This document shows positions 1 to 11,800 of a stretch of DNA of 64,000 nucleotides, one piece after another; position 1 is the stretch's first letter; the number at the start of each line of letters is the position of its first letter. Source of the stretch: Tubiluchus corallicola. Its lineage: Eukaryota; Priapulida; Priapulimorpha; Priapulimorphida; Tubiluchidae. A model generated the notes under the pieces. That model saw only the letters and a program-made list of their open reading frames with translations. It was not told where the DNA came from and did not search any database. The translations under genes were made by a program, and so were the position numbers. The stretch covers positions 124,001 to 188,000 of the forward strand of contig JAQGDQ010000341.1 of NCBI GenBank assembly GCA_030141605.1, in the 5' to 3' direction.

Positions 1-53
1 TGACTACTTTATGACTTTTTATCTTAGATAACTACTTCTTTTTTATCTAAACA

Positions 54-360
54 CATATTTATCATCATAACCTTTGATATTTATCATTATAACCTTTGAT
101 ATTTATCATCATAACCTTTGGTATTTATCATCACAATCTTTGATATTTATCATCATAACCTTTGGTATTTATCATCATAACCTTTGATATTTATCATCAT
201 AACCTTAGATATTTATCATCGTAACCTTTGATATTTATCATCATAACCTTTGATATTTATCATCATAACCTTTGATATTTATCATCATAACCTTAGATAT
301 TTATCATCATAACCTTTGATATTTATCATCATAACCTTTGATATTTATCATAACCTTTGG
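54..360. repeat. 22-bp minisatellite
   Basis: About 14 head-to-tail copies of a 22-bp unit containing TTTATCATCATAACC, followed by TTTGATA or variants with TTTGGTA and TTAGATA. One copy near 350 is shortened. No open frame crosses it. It lies downstream of the last ARL8 exon visible here, so it is in the final ARL8 intron or beyond the gene. Confidence 0.9.
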
Positions 361-1022
361 TATACAATTGTACATAACTGATTATTAACACCTTATCCTA
401 TAATGCAAAAAAATGCATGTTACAAAACATGATGCGTGTTAGTAATGAACTAAATGATGATGTCAAATTAGTAGTACTACATACTATCCATGAAAAGTAA
501 CATGTAGATTTTATATAGTCTTGGATAGTTTGAAACAACATTACATTATGGTCGTGTTTTAGTTGAGAAGATCCGAAAGTAAATGACGAAATTTTCAGTT
601 GACGACGATTTCAGATTTTATTTCGAACACGTAGTTCATACAGTTATCTCACAAACTTTTCTTTTTCTTGTCCAAAGCTACAAAACTGATAAAGTATCAC
701 CGGCTGTATATTTTCCACCAAAGAAACAGATTATTGGCCCTGGCAAAGCTTTTTCAGCTATAGAATTAAAGATGGTAGTATGCATTACTGTTTTCACCTT
801 GGCAAACATACAAATATAAAACAATACCAGCAAACATAATTGGCACTTCATTAACGGGTACTAAAAAGTGCCTAGGCAGTTACTAGTGCAACAAAATTAA
901 AAATTGAAGGATTTCACAGAAATTTGGAAAAAATGGGTGATTTAAAGTAAAAAAAACAAAAAAATTCCACTAATCATAGTCGTAATTAATTAATGGTTTC
1001 AAGTAATTTCATTTATACTCAC
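361..1022. other. No gene recognised (ARL8 intron side)
   Basis: I looked here on the minus strand for the last ARL8 exon, which should encode about 16 residues with a Trp-Leu-Ile core, and found nothing. The 78-codon plus-strand open frame at 583-819 has no recognisable domain and no splice context, and I treat it as chance. Confidence 0.5.
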
Positions 1023-4000
1023 CTATATTTTCTTTTTCCTTACAGGATATTGAATAACAGCAGATCTCTCTATCCTGTATGGCTGCAAGATTCCTGGAAA
1101 AATGTAAAATAAATTAATACAACGTTTAGTTAACCTCACCTCTTTGCGTAGGACTCACAGAAATTATTAAAGAAGACACCTGTTGTAGTACGGTCATGCT
1201 TCCGTTGTCAAATATCTCCATACTCGTACAAATCGGTTTTCGACCAGAAAATTCGAGCTGAAATTGTCTCCGCTCTCGACCAACCGCCAAACACGTGATG
1301 AACGCATCCGCGGCAAGCCGAGTAGAGCCAAGCGTAACCAACCACGCATGAGAGGAGTCACCTAACATCGCTAAGTGCTTTCTATGCTTATTTTTCTCCG
1401 CTTTTTTATGCAGGAATAATTGTTTTTCTTTCTAAGTAATTCTTTTATGTTTTTCTTATCAATTATATCATATCTACTGTTTGAATAAACATTTTTGCAT
1501 TATTATATTTCGTTTTAGTAATACTTTACAATTCATTTGGTGCTTGAGAACGGATTATTTCTTATGGGAATAAATTATTTGCTACTCAACCAAATCGGTT
1601 TTCAAACATTTTTTAGGAACGAATTATAGTCAAAAACAGTGGTACTAATGTATAACAATTATTGCTTACTTTTCTTGGTTTTCAAAGATAAATGATACTT
1701 AAAATCATTTCTTGTGCTAATGTGCAGAATTGTATATCTAAGAAACGATGCAGTTTTGTCTACTGAGTAGTACTCTGTCTACACAAAGTTTATCCCATAT
1801 CTAGATTTACCTACAAATGATTATCATATTATGATAAAGCTATAACTCTGGAGAAGCAGTAACGGTAAATTTCAACCACAAACGTCATACGTACATTCGT
1901 TCTATTAATTCCTTCTCATCAAGAGCATTTGGCAGATCTCGTTTGTTACCTAATACTAATATAGGAATGGCTTGCAGTTGGGGTTTATCAAGCAGATTAT
2001 GTAACTCGTTTCTAGATGCTTCGATTTTCTCGTGATCTGCGGCATCAACCATGTACCTGTGGAAAACAACAAACCTGGTGAAATAGAACCAGAACTGGTT
2101 ATGGCCAACTGGCACAGGTTTAACTATAGTTTCGATGATATACTAAGTTACCTACAGTCCTACACGTGTGATATCCAGAGTTAGTTTGACGCCCTAGGCA
2201 AAAGTATTCTTAGCGCCCCTTCCTCAATGGTCAAACCCTTCGCCCATGGTCCCCACAATGTTCCCAATATTGAATTATTCTTGTATAATATTACAATAGT
2301 GTATTGATACCTGTGTGTTAATCTTATGTGCATGCATCATAGTGTACTAATTAAGTGTAGCCAATTACCTATATAGCGTGTGCTGATTGAATTTGAAATT
2401 GAATTTATGACTGCTTGAATATGTAATTGGATTTTCATGACCCTATTCTATTCTATATGATTTGTGCTAATATAATAGTGTACTAATTACATACTACCTA
2501 TCTACAGTTTGTGCTAAATGAATTTGTTAAACAAATGCTATTGTAAGAATTTTTTATTAAGAGAAGGGTCGTTCTGTCAGCACTTAAGCAGAAACTGAGG
2601 GCAAAAGCAGGAAAATGTGTCAGTAATGTCTGCGGGTAGTGACATAATCTTGGGAAACCAATTAGTTCCAGAATTTGGCACCCTCAAAATTTGGGGCATC
2701 AGGCAACTGCCCAGTATGCCTAGTGATAGGGTAATCACCAGCACACATTATTATTGGCAATCCATTCCGAGAATGACGACTATAACTGACGAACGTCAAG
2801 ACCAGCTTGGTATCCATCAAGCATGAATGACATTCAACTTGAACTGTTACACTTGACGTCCACACGATCCTTCAACACTGACAAACTTGACATTGACAGT
2901 GTGTAGAATGACCGTGTAGGTAGGTGGCCTGTTAGAAGAACAAATTATCTTACAACAATATGATGCAATTTAAATGTCAATTTCATTTTTGGAAAGAACT
3001 GCAGCAGACAATTTTATTGCATTATCATAAAGAAAGCCAAAAGTTCATAGCTTGTAAAAGTCAAACCATAAAAACTATTTCTTACATTTAAAGGAAGACA
3101 GGATGATTTTTCATATCCTACCCCATTTTGAAGTCTGACAAAAAGTATAAATTTTAACGCAATTAACGGGGAGCAAGCCTAACTAGCCTTTTTGATGACA
3201 TCAGAAACTAACATGATTTTCAACAGTAAAAACTGAAGTACTGTAAGATATTCAGTGTGTTGTACTAAAACTAAGCAAGTTTTAAGATAAAATTTCAAAT
3301 TTACCGCTGTGCCCACACATGAGCTGTCGAATGTGTGTGGTTTGTCACAAAATAACATATTTGAACTGAGAGGTACAGCACCTGTTTTTTGTGTATTGCA
3401 TTTTTGAAATGCAGTCATTAGTGCTTGTCTAACTAGCGAATGGTGAAATGTATGTCATAGCGAGGAACTAGTGGCGTGAATTGCAAAATTATGTTTGCGT
3501 GGCAATAATTCTTTCACATTGGATCTGGTTTTGCTTTAAGCTCGGCTACACACTGTGCAGGAAAAAGCAAAAAATAGAAAAACTACAAAACAATATTAAT
3601 GTTACAGTTAACGTTACAATATTACATTTTCTTACACAATAGCATTAACTCCCCTACAGTATCTTTCCCACATACTCCTGAATCTCGGCTGACCTCCAAT
3701 GTCCCATAACTGTAACAAAAGAAAAGAACAACAAGGTGAATTAAACTGAGTTATGTAACTTATATCAAAGTAGAATCTTGCAAGATACTTGTAATTCACA
3801 ATAACTTAGCCATGGTGACTCAGAGATACAAATATAATTATGTTAACTTTCTACCACCTTTGGTTAGATACACATGGTTAGCGTTGGTGGCCCGTTACGT
3901 AAAACACTTGCTTAATTTATGTAACCCATGACACAAAGTTAAGAATACAAGTTTTTCATTATTGGACAAGTCTCTTGATAAGAAACACATACATCTAACC

Positions 4001-7000
4001 AACAATGTAGTTTGCCCCGTGATCTATGATCAAATATGAGGTTACAAAATTCCGTAAAATGTCTGGATATGTCAGTCACTGGCTATATAAAGGGTTTTTC
4101 TGGGTATTTTATATGAATAGCTGAAATCTGCGTTATACTTAGAAATATATTGTGAGCTTGAACTTATTACACGTTAAATTTCCGACATAAAATACACAAT
4201 ATTGACAACATGGCTTGGAGCACATATGTTAAATATTTTACAATAATAAATCGCATATTAATCGGGTTATTCAAAAACTTACGAAGCCTAATTCTACAAA
4301 ATTCAATGCAAGAAATTTTGTCATTCAAAACTCATTACAACTGTTATTATATGCAGTTACATGCTTACTAAACTATAGAACAATACCTTTATAGTAACAT
4401 TTCCTTTAGTAATTTTCCTCATGTTGAAGCCAACTGTTGGAATCATGTCCTCGCTAAATTGCCCAGACTGAAATAGCAGATAAAACTGTTAGGCAATGAG
4501 CACTTGCACTAAACATTAGTCATTATAAATAATGTTTGTATATTGTACCAACTACAAAAAAATTGAACTGTTATTTCCTTAGCGATTAACACCTGCTTTT
4601 TGTCGCAGACCTACTAGTATTGTCACTAATAAGCTGATTAATCTCTTAGTAATATGCACATTACCTAATATAATTCAGTAATATCGACCCAAAACACTCA
4701 AGCCGCATTAGTATTTAATGTATAAAAAATTTGAGAGTTGTGTGTTACTGGGCAGCAATGTACGTTTATGTAAATGTAAAGTTTCGCTTCAAACTATTCG
4801 GTTAACAGGTACTCTGCCTAACATTTCCACTTGTGTGAATAATTTTTTTTGCATAATTGGACAAGTAATCATTCATCATTTTACTATTTTTACACATCAC
4901 TAAGCAATATTTTACACAACGCAATTCCACGCTAAGACAAGGGAATAGCTGAGTGGTCACAATGTGTGCTTTGCAATTTGTCATAACAGCCATGATCATG
5001 CGAAGATTTGGACAGCATTTGCATAGCTGGGGTAATTTAGTCTGATAACCTTAAGTTACTAGTTATTAGCTACTTAACAGCCTTATCATTAAAACCCAAC
5101 TGCTGATTTAAGTAATTATTTTTGTTGTCACAATACTAGTGATATTTAGCAGATCTGTAACATCAGCAGTTCACTTTATTAGTGAAGCCGCCATTGAAAC
5201 ATTTAATTCTGTTCAGCTACTGACAGAAAGCAAGAAACGAGTAGGTCCTAAAAAACTTTCCATTGCACATCCAACGCATAATCTGTCAAAAGTACACGGA
5301 AGAAAGTTTGAAGAACGATATAATATGCCATTATAATTTCCACATCGTATACGTAGGACCAAAACCTTGCAATTTTTAAATTAATCTTTTGTGTGTGTCC
5401 TAGATTAAAGCCTCTTGTGTTTTTAAAATATGTATAAATTATAGACCAGGACAACCCGATTTATCTACTCTTGTTCTACGCTTGTGTTATTATCGACAAG
5501 GCATTTAAGAGTTAATTGTAGCATACTACAAGGCATACGGCATGTACCTCTATATTACTGAGATACAATAAGAATCAGTAATAAAAGGATAAAATGGTTT
5601 AATGATGGAATAAAATTGAAAAGAGGGAAACAACATCCCTATTCTTCTATTCTATTCTAATGTTCTGCAATGTAAAGTGGAAAAATGTGATGTCAGCAAA
5701 AAAGCTGTGGCAGAATTATAAAAACACAATCGTCATTGTTTCGGTGCTGCTACATTCTAAGAAAACATGGCACGTCCCACCTGTTGATGCCACGCATTCC
5801 TGTCTGCTGTCACCACCCACGGTGCACGTCACACCTGTTGATGCCACGCATTCCTGTCCGCTATCACCACCCACGATGCACGTCCCACCTGTTGATGCCA
5901 CGCATTCCTGTCTGCTGTCACCACCCACGATGCACGTCACACCTGTTGATGCCACGCATTCCTGTCCGCTATCACCACCCACGATGCACGTCCCACCTGT
6001 TGATGCCACGCATTCCTGTCTGCTGTCACCACCCACGATGCACGTCACACCTGTTGATGCCACGCATTCCTGTCCGCTATCACCACCCACGATGCACGTC
6101 ACACCTGTTGATGCCACGCATTCCTGTCCGCTGTCACCACCCACGATGCACATCACACCTGTTGATGCCACGCATTCCTGTCCGCTGTCACCACCCACAA
6201 TGCATCATCCCTCAAATTTAGAGTTGTATTTGATAAATCCTTTTTGCTTTATAACTATATATGTCAGTTGCTAACCTCCTTTAGGTTTTTTTGTCTTTTC
6301 AAGAGTTTTACATAATGCTATTGGAAGAGGGGTCTCTTTAGGTAATCCTAGTGCATACCCAATGCATTGCAGTCTATTTATTAATATTTGTTTAGTTCAA
6401 GGATTATTCTTGATCACATTACACAGATCATCATTGGATTTTCTGTCAGGCCATTTTATATCGAGTAGCTTCCTATAGAGATTTTGAAAAGGGTCAATTT
6501 CCTTCTGCTTTATTTTTTCAATAGCTTAGCATTGTACAAAAACACACTTTCAACTTAAGTTGAAAGGAGCCAGAGTTTGGTTTCAAAAGAAAGTCTATTG
6601 TTTTCAAAAGTTGTGAGAACTGAATAAGCAGAGAATGCTTCACTGTCTAACGAGGTACCAAAGTTTTTTACATGTTTTCCATGAATCATTACCTCCTCTA
6701 CGAATATATTCTTTGGTATTTGTATAGTTGACTTTAAGATTATATTTTTCTAAATGCTGGCTGATCGTACATATTAGTTGTAATATATGCAATATTGTTT
6801 GTATATTGCATGGAGATTAAAGATGAAGGTTGTGCTGAGTAAATGTGAAATTGAATTTATGACTGTTTGAATATGTAATTGGATTTAATACAATATGTAA
6901 TAAAGATGAAGGTTTTCCGAATGTAGCATAATTATGTTCTAACAGTGCATCTGGTCTGAAGGTTTCTGGAATAAGATATGTGCAGGTAAGGTTCTTTATT

Positions 7001-7947
7001 TCTTCACAAGGTATATAGTTATCGTCTGTCATAGCTAGAGCAAGGTAAAAAGTGAAAAGGATGGGACTTAAGCAGTCCCCTTGAGGTGCTCCTATGTTAG
7101 AACAGAATCACATGCTCATCCATCCTTCATACTAGACTTGGATAGTAAGATTTTGTAGGAATATGCTAATAAAGAGCAACTCATCTTCTTCTAAAACTTT
7201 TGATAATTTGTTAAGTAGGTTACTTCTTTTAACCATGTCAAAAGCTTTTGAAATATCCAGAAGAAGTAAGTGTACAAAGTAGTAAACGGATGAAATGTTT
7301 TTCCACCAATAGTTTACAAGTGTGAATAAGTTTGGAAGTATTATGACCAGGTTGGCAAGCTGCTTGAATGTTAGGTATGCATAAGTGAAATTTAGGGAAA
7401 ATTCGATTGAGCAAACAAATAGTTGTGACCTTTCTAATTAATGTCAATAATACCAGCAGCCGTAGATTTTCACAATAGATAGATAATTCTATCTTGTTTA
7501 TTGCTATCAAGAGCCTCTCTGGGTTTTCCAGGTTTATGTAAAGGAATCAAGATGCCTTTCATAATGTCATTAGGAAAGATCGCAGTTTCTGCTACCCTAT
7601 TTAAAATGCCAGCAATGGTGTTGTAATTTTTTTTCCACATTTTACCAGCTCAGCATTGAGTTCATCTATCCCGGGGTTTTTGTTGTTTTTTAGTGACTTT
7701 ACTGTTCTTTGTATTTCATTTCCTGCGAAAGAGTTATGCATCGCTTTGCATTCAGCTTGTACTAAAGGTGTTCATTGTTATCATAACCGCAATATCACAT
7801 TCTTATTCTAAAAAGAAATCGTACCGCTATAACATTAACGAATGTAGTCTTTCCTGAATACTGCAGTCCAACTAATGTTAGTTCCATTTCTTCTTTCCAA
7901 AACAAACTCTTTATCCAGTCTAGTAACCGATTTAATAATGACAACAT
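1023..7947 (-). CDS. ARL8: ARL8 small GTPase (3' end off the window)
   Basis: Arf-like GTPase 8. In other animals it recruits kinesin adaptors to lysosomes and moves them towards the cell periphery. Five minus-strand exons are visible: 7825-7947, 4387-4467, 3636-3709, 1895-2056 and 1023-1093. The phases agree (0, 0, 2, 2, 1) and all have GT-AG borders. The product opens [20 protein letters not shown], the amphipathic N-terminus typical of ARL8, which is acetylated rather than myristoylated. The P-loop (GLQYSGKTT) is in exon 1, switch I (MIPTVGFN) in exon 2, switch II (WDIGGQ) in exon 3 and the guanine-specificity motif ([13 protein letters not shown]) in exon 4. Exon 5 encodes [20 protein letters not shown], with the SCK motif. 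The frame is intact, and near identity to vertebrate ARL8 makes orthology secure. The last coding exon, about 16 residues, lies left of position 1. Intron 1 contains a LINE fossil and a 54-bp minisatellite. Confidence 0.96.
2385..2436. repeat. Dispersed repeat, copy A
   Basis: A stretch of about 40 bp containing GAATTTATGACTG and GAATATGTAATTGGATT is repeated with one change at 6844-6885. Both copies are in ARL8 introns. It may be a fragment of the same mobile element as the LINE remains near 7 kb. Confidence 0.6.
5771..6202. repeat. 54-bp minisatellite, eight copies
   Basis: Eight exact-length 54-bp units run from 5771 to 6202. Two monomer types (CGTCCCACC with CTGCTGTC, and CGTCACACC with CCGCTATC) alternate in the first six units, giving a 108-bp higher-order period. 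Because 54 is divisible by three, long open frames appear in two plus-strand frames and one minus-strand frame. No splice sites or domains support translation. It lies in ARL8 intron 1. Confidence 0.93.
6844..6885. repeat. Dispersed repeat, copy B
   Basis: Second copy of the 40-bp repeat at 2385-2436, in the same orientation and close to the 3' side of the minus-strand LINE fossil. Confidence 0.6.
6990..7710 (-). pseudogene. LINE reverse-transcriptase fossil
   Basis: Reading the minus strand gives ordered reverse-transcriptase blocks in shifting frames. [16 protein letters not shown] (about 7650-7690) is the finger motif. [15 protein letters not shown] (about 7330-7375) follows. [12 protein letters not shown] (about 7234-7265) carries the first catalytic Asp block. 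[13 protein letters not shown] (7058-7094) is the PQG block. The YxDD block was not found; a stop follows the remnant at about 6997. The frameshifts and the lack of an endonuclease show a dead, truncated non-LTR retrotransposon. The wording of the blocks is commonest in RTE- or Jockey-like elements, but I cannot place the clade. It sits in ARL8 intron 1 in the gene's orientation. Confidence 0.85.
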
Positions 7948-8130
7948 TTTGACGTATATTAAATTTAATTCTTAGTATACAAAATTTCTACGTTTCGCGA
8001 CTCACACAGTATAGTTTTATACTTCCGGTAAATGGTGCACCGCGCATGCGTATTAAGAGTTCCGGAACGAAGTCACGCGGAACATCCGGTGAGCGTCGCT
8101 AAGCGACCTGCACGACCAGAACTGGAAGCA
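7948..8130. promoter_or_regulatory. Shared head-to-head promoter region
   Basis: The ARL8 start codon is at 7947 on the minus strand, and the plus-strand gene begins coding at 8838. Between them, 8025-8120 is clearly richer in C, G and CpG than its surroundings. It holds ACTTCCGGT (an ETS-type core, near 8022), CGCGCATGCG (an NRF1-like palindrome, near 8040) and a second TTCCGG. A possible 5'UTR donor CCG|GTGAGC for the plus-strand gene lies near 8087. No TATA box was noted. A CpG-type bidirectional promoter is inferred from position and motifs only. Confidence 0.55.
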
Positions 8131-8837
8131 GAAGATCTCCGTGATTAGTCGTGTAAATTTTTTAATAAAATGCTGAAGAGCCATTAATTGGCATAGCAGT
8201 GCATACTTTTTGCTGGATTACTCCGTGTTCACTTTTCTTGAAGGCAGATTTCCAACAGTTCTTTTATCTCAGATTTCTGCCTGTCCAGGGCCAAATGGAA
8301 TATGATGACGACAAAAGTGGATTTTTTACTTAAAACTGTTAAAGTTGTTTTCTTATATACTTCAGTGACATAGTGCACTGTGAATACCGTATCGTAGATT
8401 TCGAGCAAAATGGTTTTCAGAAATTTAATTTTTAGAGAATAAAGTTTGTTTTTTCAGATCTAAGAAAAGCTTAGTTCTGTTTGGCTAGTGGAAGCTATTA
8501 GTATTACGAAGTTAGTGGCCAATTTATAGCTATGCGAACGTAAGGAAATAACATGAATAGTTAAAATACTAATAGAACACTAAAATACTGATTGTTTTTA
8601 GTTGCTGGCTATCTTTTAAGAGACAAGCTTGGGTAGGTACTAATATGAATACTGCAATATTACTTTCCAAAACTCTTATTTAACTAAGATCTATTTTGAT
8701 CAATGAAAGCAAATTTTAAGCATTTTTACAAAGTGGCGCAAAAATACAGAAAATTGTAACCTAGTGTCGATCTATTTAAAACTTATAGATAGTGACAGGT
8801 GGGAGTTTGACTTTGGTCTCTGATTCAGTTGAACGTT

Positions 8838-11800
8838 ATGAACTGGGTGGGTGGTGCAAGAGCAAGAGTTAAAGCCAAGGCACAAGTGAAGTTCAAACAC
8901 AATGGAAATCTGGTAATTATTATTATTTATTTTATTTCAGACATTTAAAGTTTGTGAAATGAGAACTAAAATAACGCACAAATTAGTTTACAGAAACATG
9001 GCAAGCTTATATACAAGAAAGTGTTAGTTAGAATGGACATATAAATTTCTTAGCCGCAACTAAAATGTTAATTTGACTTAAAAATTGTATCAGTATCATA
9101 CTTCTGAGACTAGTTACAGTTTTTCTACCCATAAAACACTTCAGTATAGCATTTGAGCATTTTCAATTTTCCACTCACCAATATTGATTTTGTGGGAGGA
9201 TACTCATATTGAAAATTTATAGTTGGCAGATCACTTTAATATTTCTTTGCGATTACTGTTGAACATATGAGGTGGTATGAATGGCAGAGTGGTCATACGC
9301 ATGCCATGGACTGAAGTTAGTCAATGAATGGTTCGTAACTACCTGGATCTCACGTTATGGCTTTAATTCTGTTTCTGTATGGCAAGTCTAGCTGTTTGCC
9401 TCATAAACTAAGAATTTTATATACATCCAAACATGGCTAAGATACTCCAGCTGATTTAGTGGTTTATTGTAGGGAGTTGCCTCTGATGGTAAGCCAGGTT
9501 CCTGTCTTGCCACAAGGACCAGTATTCAGTATGCCATTTCGTAGAATGCTGGATTCTAGCTTGCAATGAACCAAGATGTATTTATAAAATGAATGTGAAA
9601 TAGTATACTTGCATTCTCAGGAAATAGACAATCTGGTTGTAGTGACTGATTTTGTTGTGATTGATTCCCCATCCACAGGTCGGGTAGGACTTCTCACAGC
9701 AGCTCGTTGCTTTATTTCAGTTGGTCAGTGGCTTGAACATTCTTTGTAGTGGTAACCTGTTCAGATTTTAATGATTTACTTGAAGTTGCACCTGTTAAAA
9801 CAGATTTAGATAAATAAGCTTTGCAGACTGCCTGGCGTCATTAATCTCGTGTGCTTCAGTGACATGCTTTGCCAAAAATTGCTAAACCATAGTTTTTTCT
9901 CCATATTTTGTTATCTTAAATAAACAGGAATTGCATTATTTTCCACTAAATGGCTGCATGGTCAGTCGGTCACTTCTTGTGTTTTTTCAGAGACTATTAA
10001 AGTTAAAGAATTTCCTTTTTGTACATCTGTAATGCTAACTAGTTATGGATAGTAGCTTACATGCATTCAAACTAGCGAGTTTTCTCACCAAGTTAACTGC
10101 CAAGTAACTCACAAGCATGTTCACACTAGAGATGAAAACTTGCTGCGAGTTACTTTTTGATAGTAAGGATGAGCTGCTGACACTCTCTTCTCTATTCTCT
10201 GCGAGAAGTACAGAGAGTTGAGACGTTCAAGCTAGGCAGTAAATCAACTGTGAGTTTGCAATAATTTGCCGACTGTAATTTACAAAGCAGTTCACATTGT
10301 TTGAACTTGCAATTACTGTCGGTGTAATAGCAAACTGCCATCTAGTGACAGTATATAGAAATGTAAATTTATATTGTGATGATTATTTGATTGAAATATT
10401 ATATTTCAGAGCAATCTCGGCAAACATAGTTCATCATCCAGCAGTGGAAATAGGACAGACATTAGTCGAGATATTCTTAATCTAAAAACAACCGAACGTC
10501 TCTGTGCTTCAGGTATTTATGATTTCTATGTCAATTGTTAGTTAACGAATAATTACTGTTTAATCTGTGACTGTGTTTAAATTCTAGGCTGTGGTATAGG
10601 CATAGTTGGAAAGCCGAAAATTTTTCAACAATTTCATTAGTTAGATTACGACTGTGACAAGTTTTTTAACAGTTTTTTGCACTTTTTTTCTTTCTCCTCA
10701 GCGTTGTTTTCAATTTATTTTTTGTTGGATTTTGATTAATTTTTTCTATCTTGCCCAAAAAAAAGCCATTAACCACTCATAATAAGAAACTGCAATAAAA
10801 AGATTATTTTGGTTGAAATCTGATTATGTCCATAGAGAAATAAAATTCATGTAACTAATTGGGTTGTAACGGAAAGCATATATTGATGTTCTTGAAATGA
10901 GGGAGTGAAGATGTAGTTTTCGGAGAAACTATTTCTGGCAACGAATTTCATTGATAAGAAGTCCGAGGATAAAAAGTGATTTATAAGCAGCTTTTCCGTG
11001 TCTGAGTATGTACAGGGTAAGCCTATGAGAAGCACAAAAAACAAGTAGACATTATAGCCTGTGTGCTGGGTGACTGGATTACAGACAGTCCATCATATCT
11101 AAGACATTGAGTTATCATTTGGAAATATTAATTAACCTCTTAGGAGAAAAAAAACAGCTGCAGTGCCCACTGACAACACGAACCTAGTAAAGCAACAAGT
11201 TTTCAGTGGCTGCTGTAGCGATTTTAATCATTTACGTGCTGAATTTATAGATATTATTTACCTGTGGCATAAGTATAACTTTTTAATCCAAGCTTAGGAA
11301 ACAGTCGTAGACACTCGCTCAGGTTGACTGAGGCTGATTTGCTGCTACTAGGAAGATAGGAGTTTCCAATGAGTTACAACACTGTACAGGTCGACAACGA
11401 CTGAGCATACGCGAATGAAAAATATCTCTGATCAGACCACAGTCACAGTTAAACAATGCTCGGGTTGAAACTGGCTGGATGCTGTATGATGCAAGTAGAA
11501 CATGAGCGAGTTGCATTGCATTATAAGCTTGCTTTTGTCGAATGGATGTAGTCGAAACTTGTGGTGTACCGTGTGACGCCAGTTACATCCGGTTGCCGAG
11601 TCTTCAGTTGCGTTGCATCGCAAGGTCGATCACCTAAGCCTGCCTTTACTGTGTACTGTTTTTTTTGTTGAGCGGAATAGAAATTCCACTGGTATAGTGC
11701 TAAAAAAGTTAGGTTTTTGCAATATGCATTGCAAAAATATGCTGGACAAATAAAATGTAGCTAAGCTAAACAAATAAGCTAAGTGTCTACTATATTTGAG

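Noticed and set aside
1126-1368. 80-codon minus-strand frame next to ARL8 exon 5
   Set aside because: It lies in the intron between ARL8 exons 4 and 5, has no domain, and the true ARL8 reading resumes at 1093.
5660-6274. Repetitive proteins of 160-204 residues on both strands
   Set aside because: They are produced by the 54-bp minisatellite, whose length is a multiple of three and which lacks stops in several frames. No splice sites or domains.
9981-10020. Alternative small exon of the REDIC1-like gene after TTTTTTCAG
   Set aside because: It would encode only RLLKLKNFLF in phase 0-0 and cannot supply the phase-1 junction needed by the exon at 11931.
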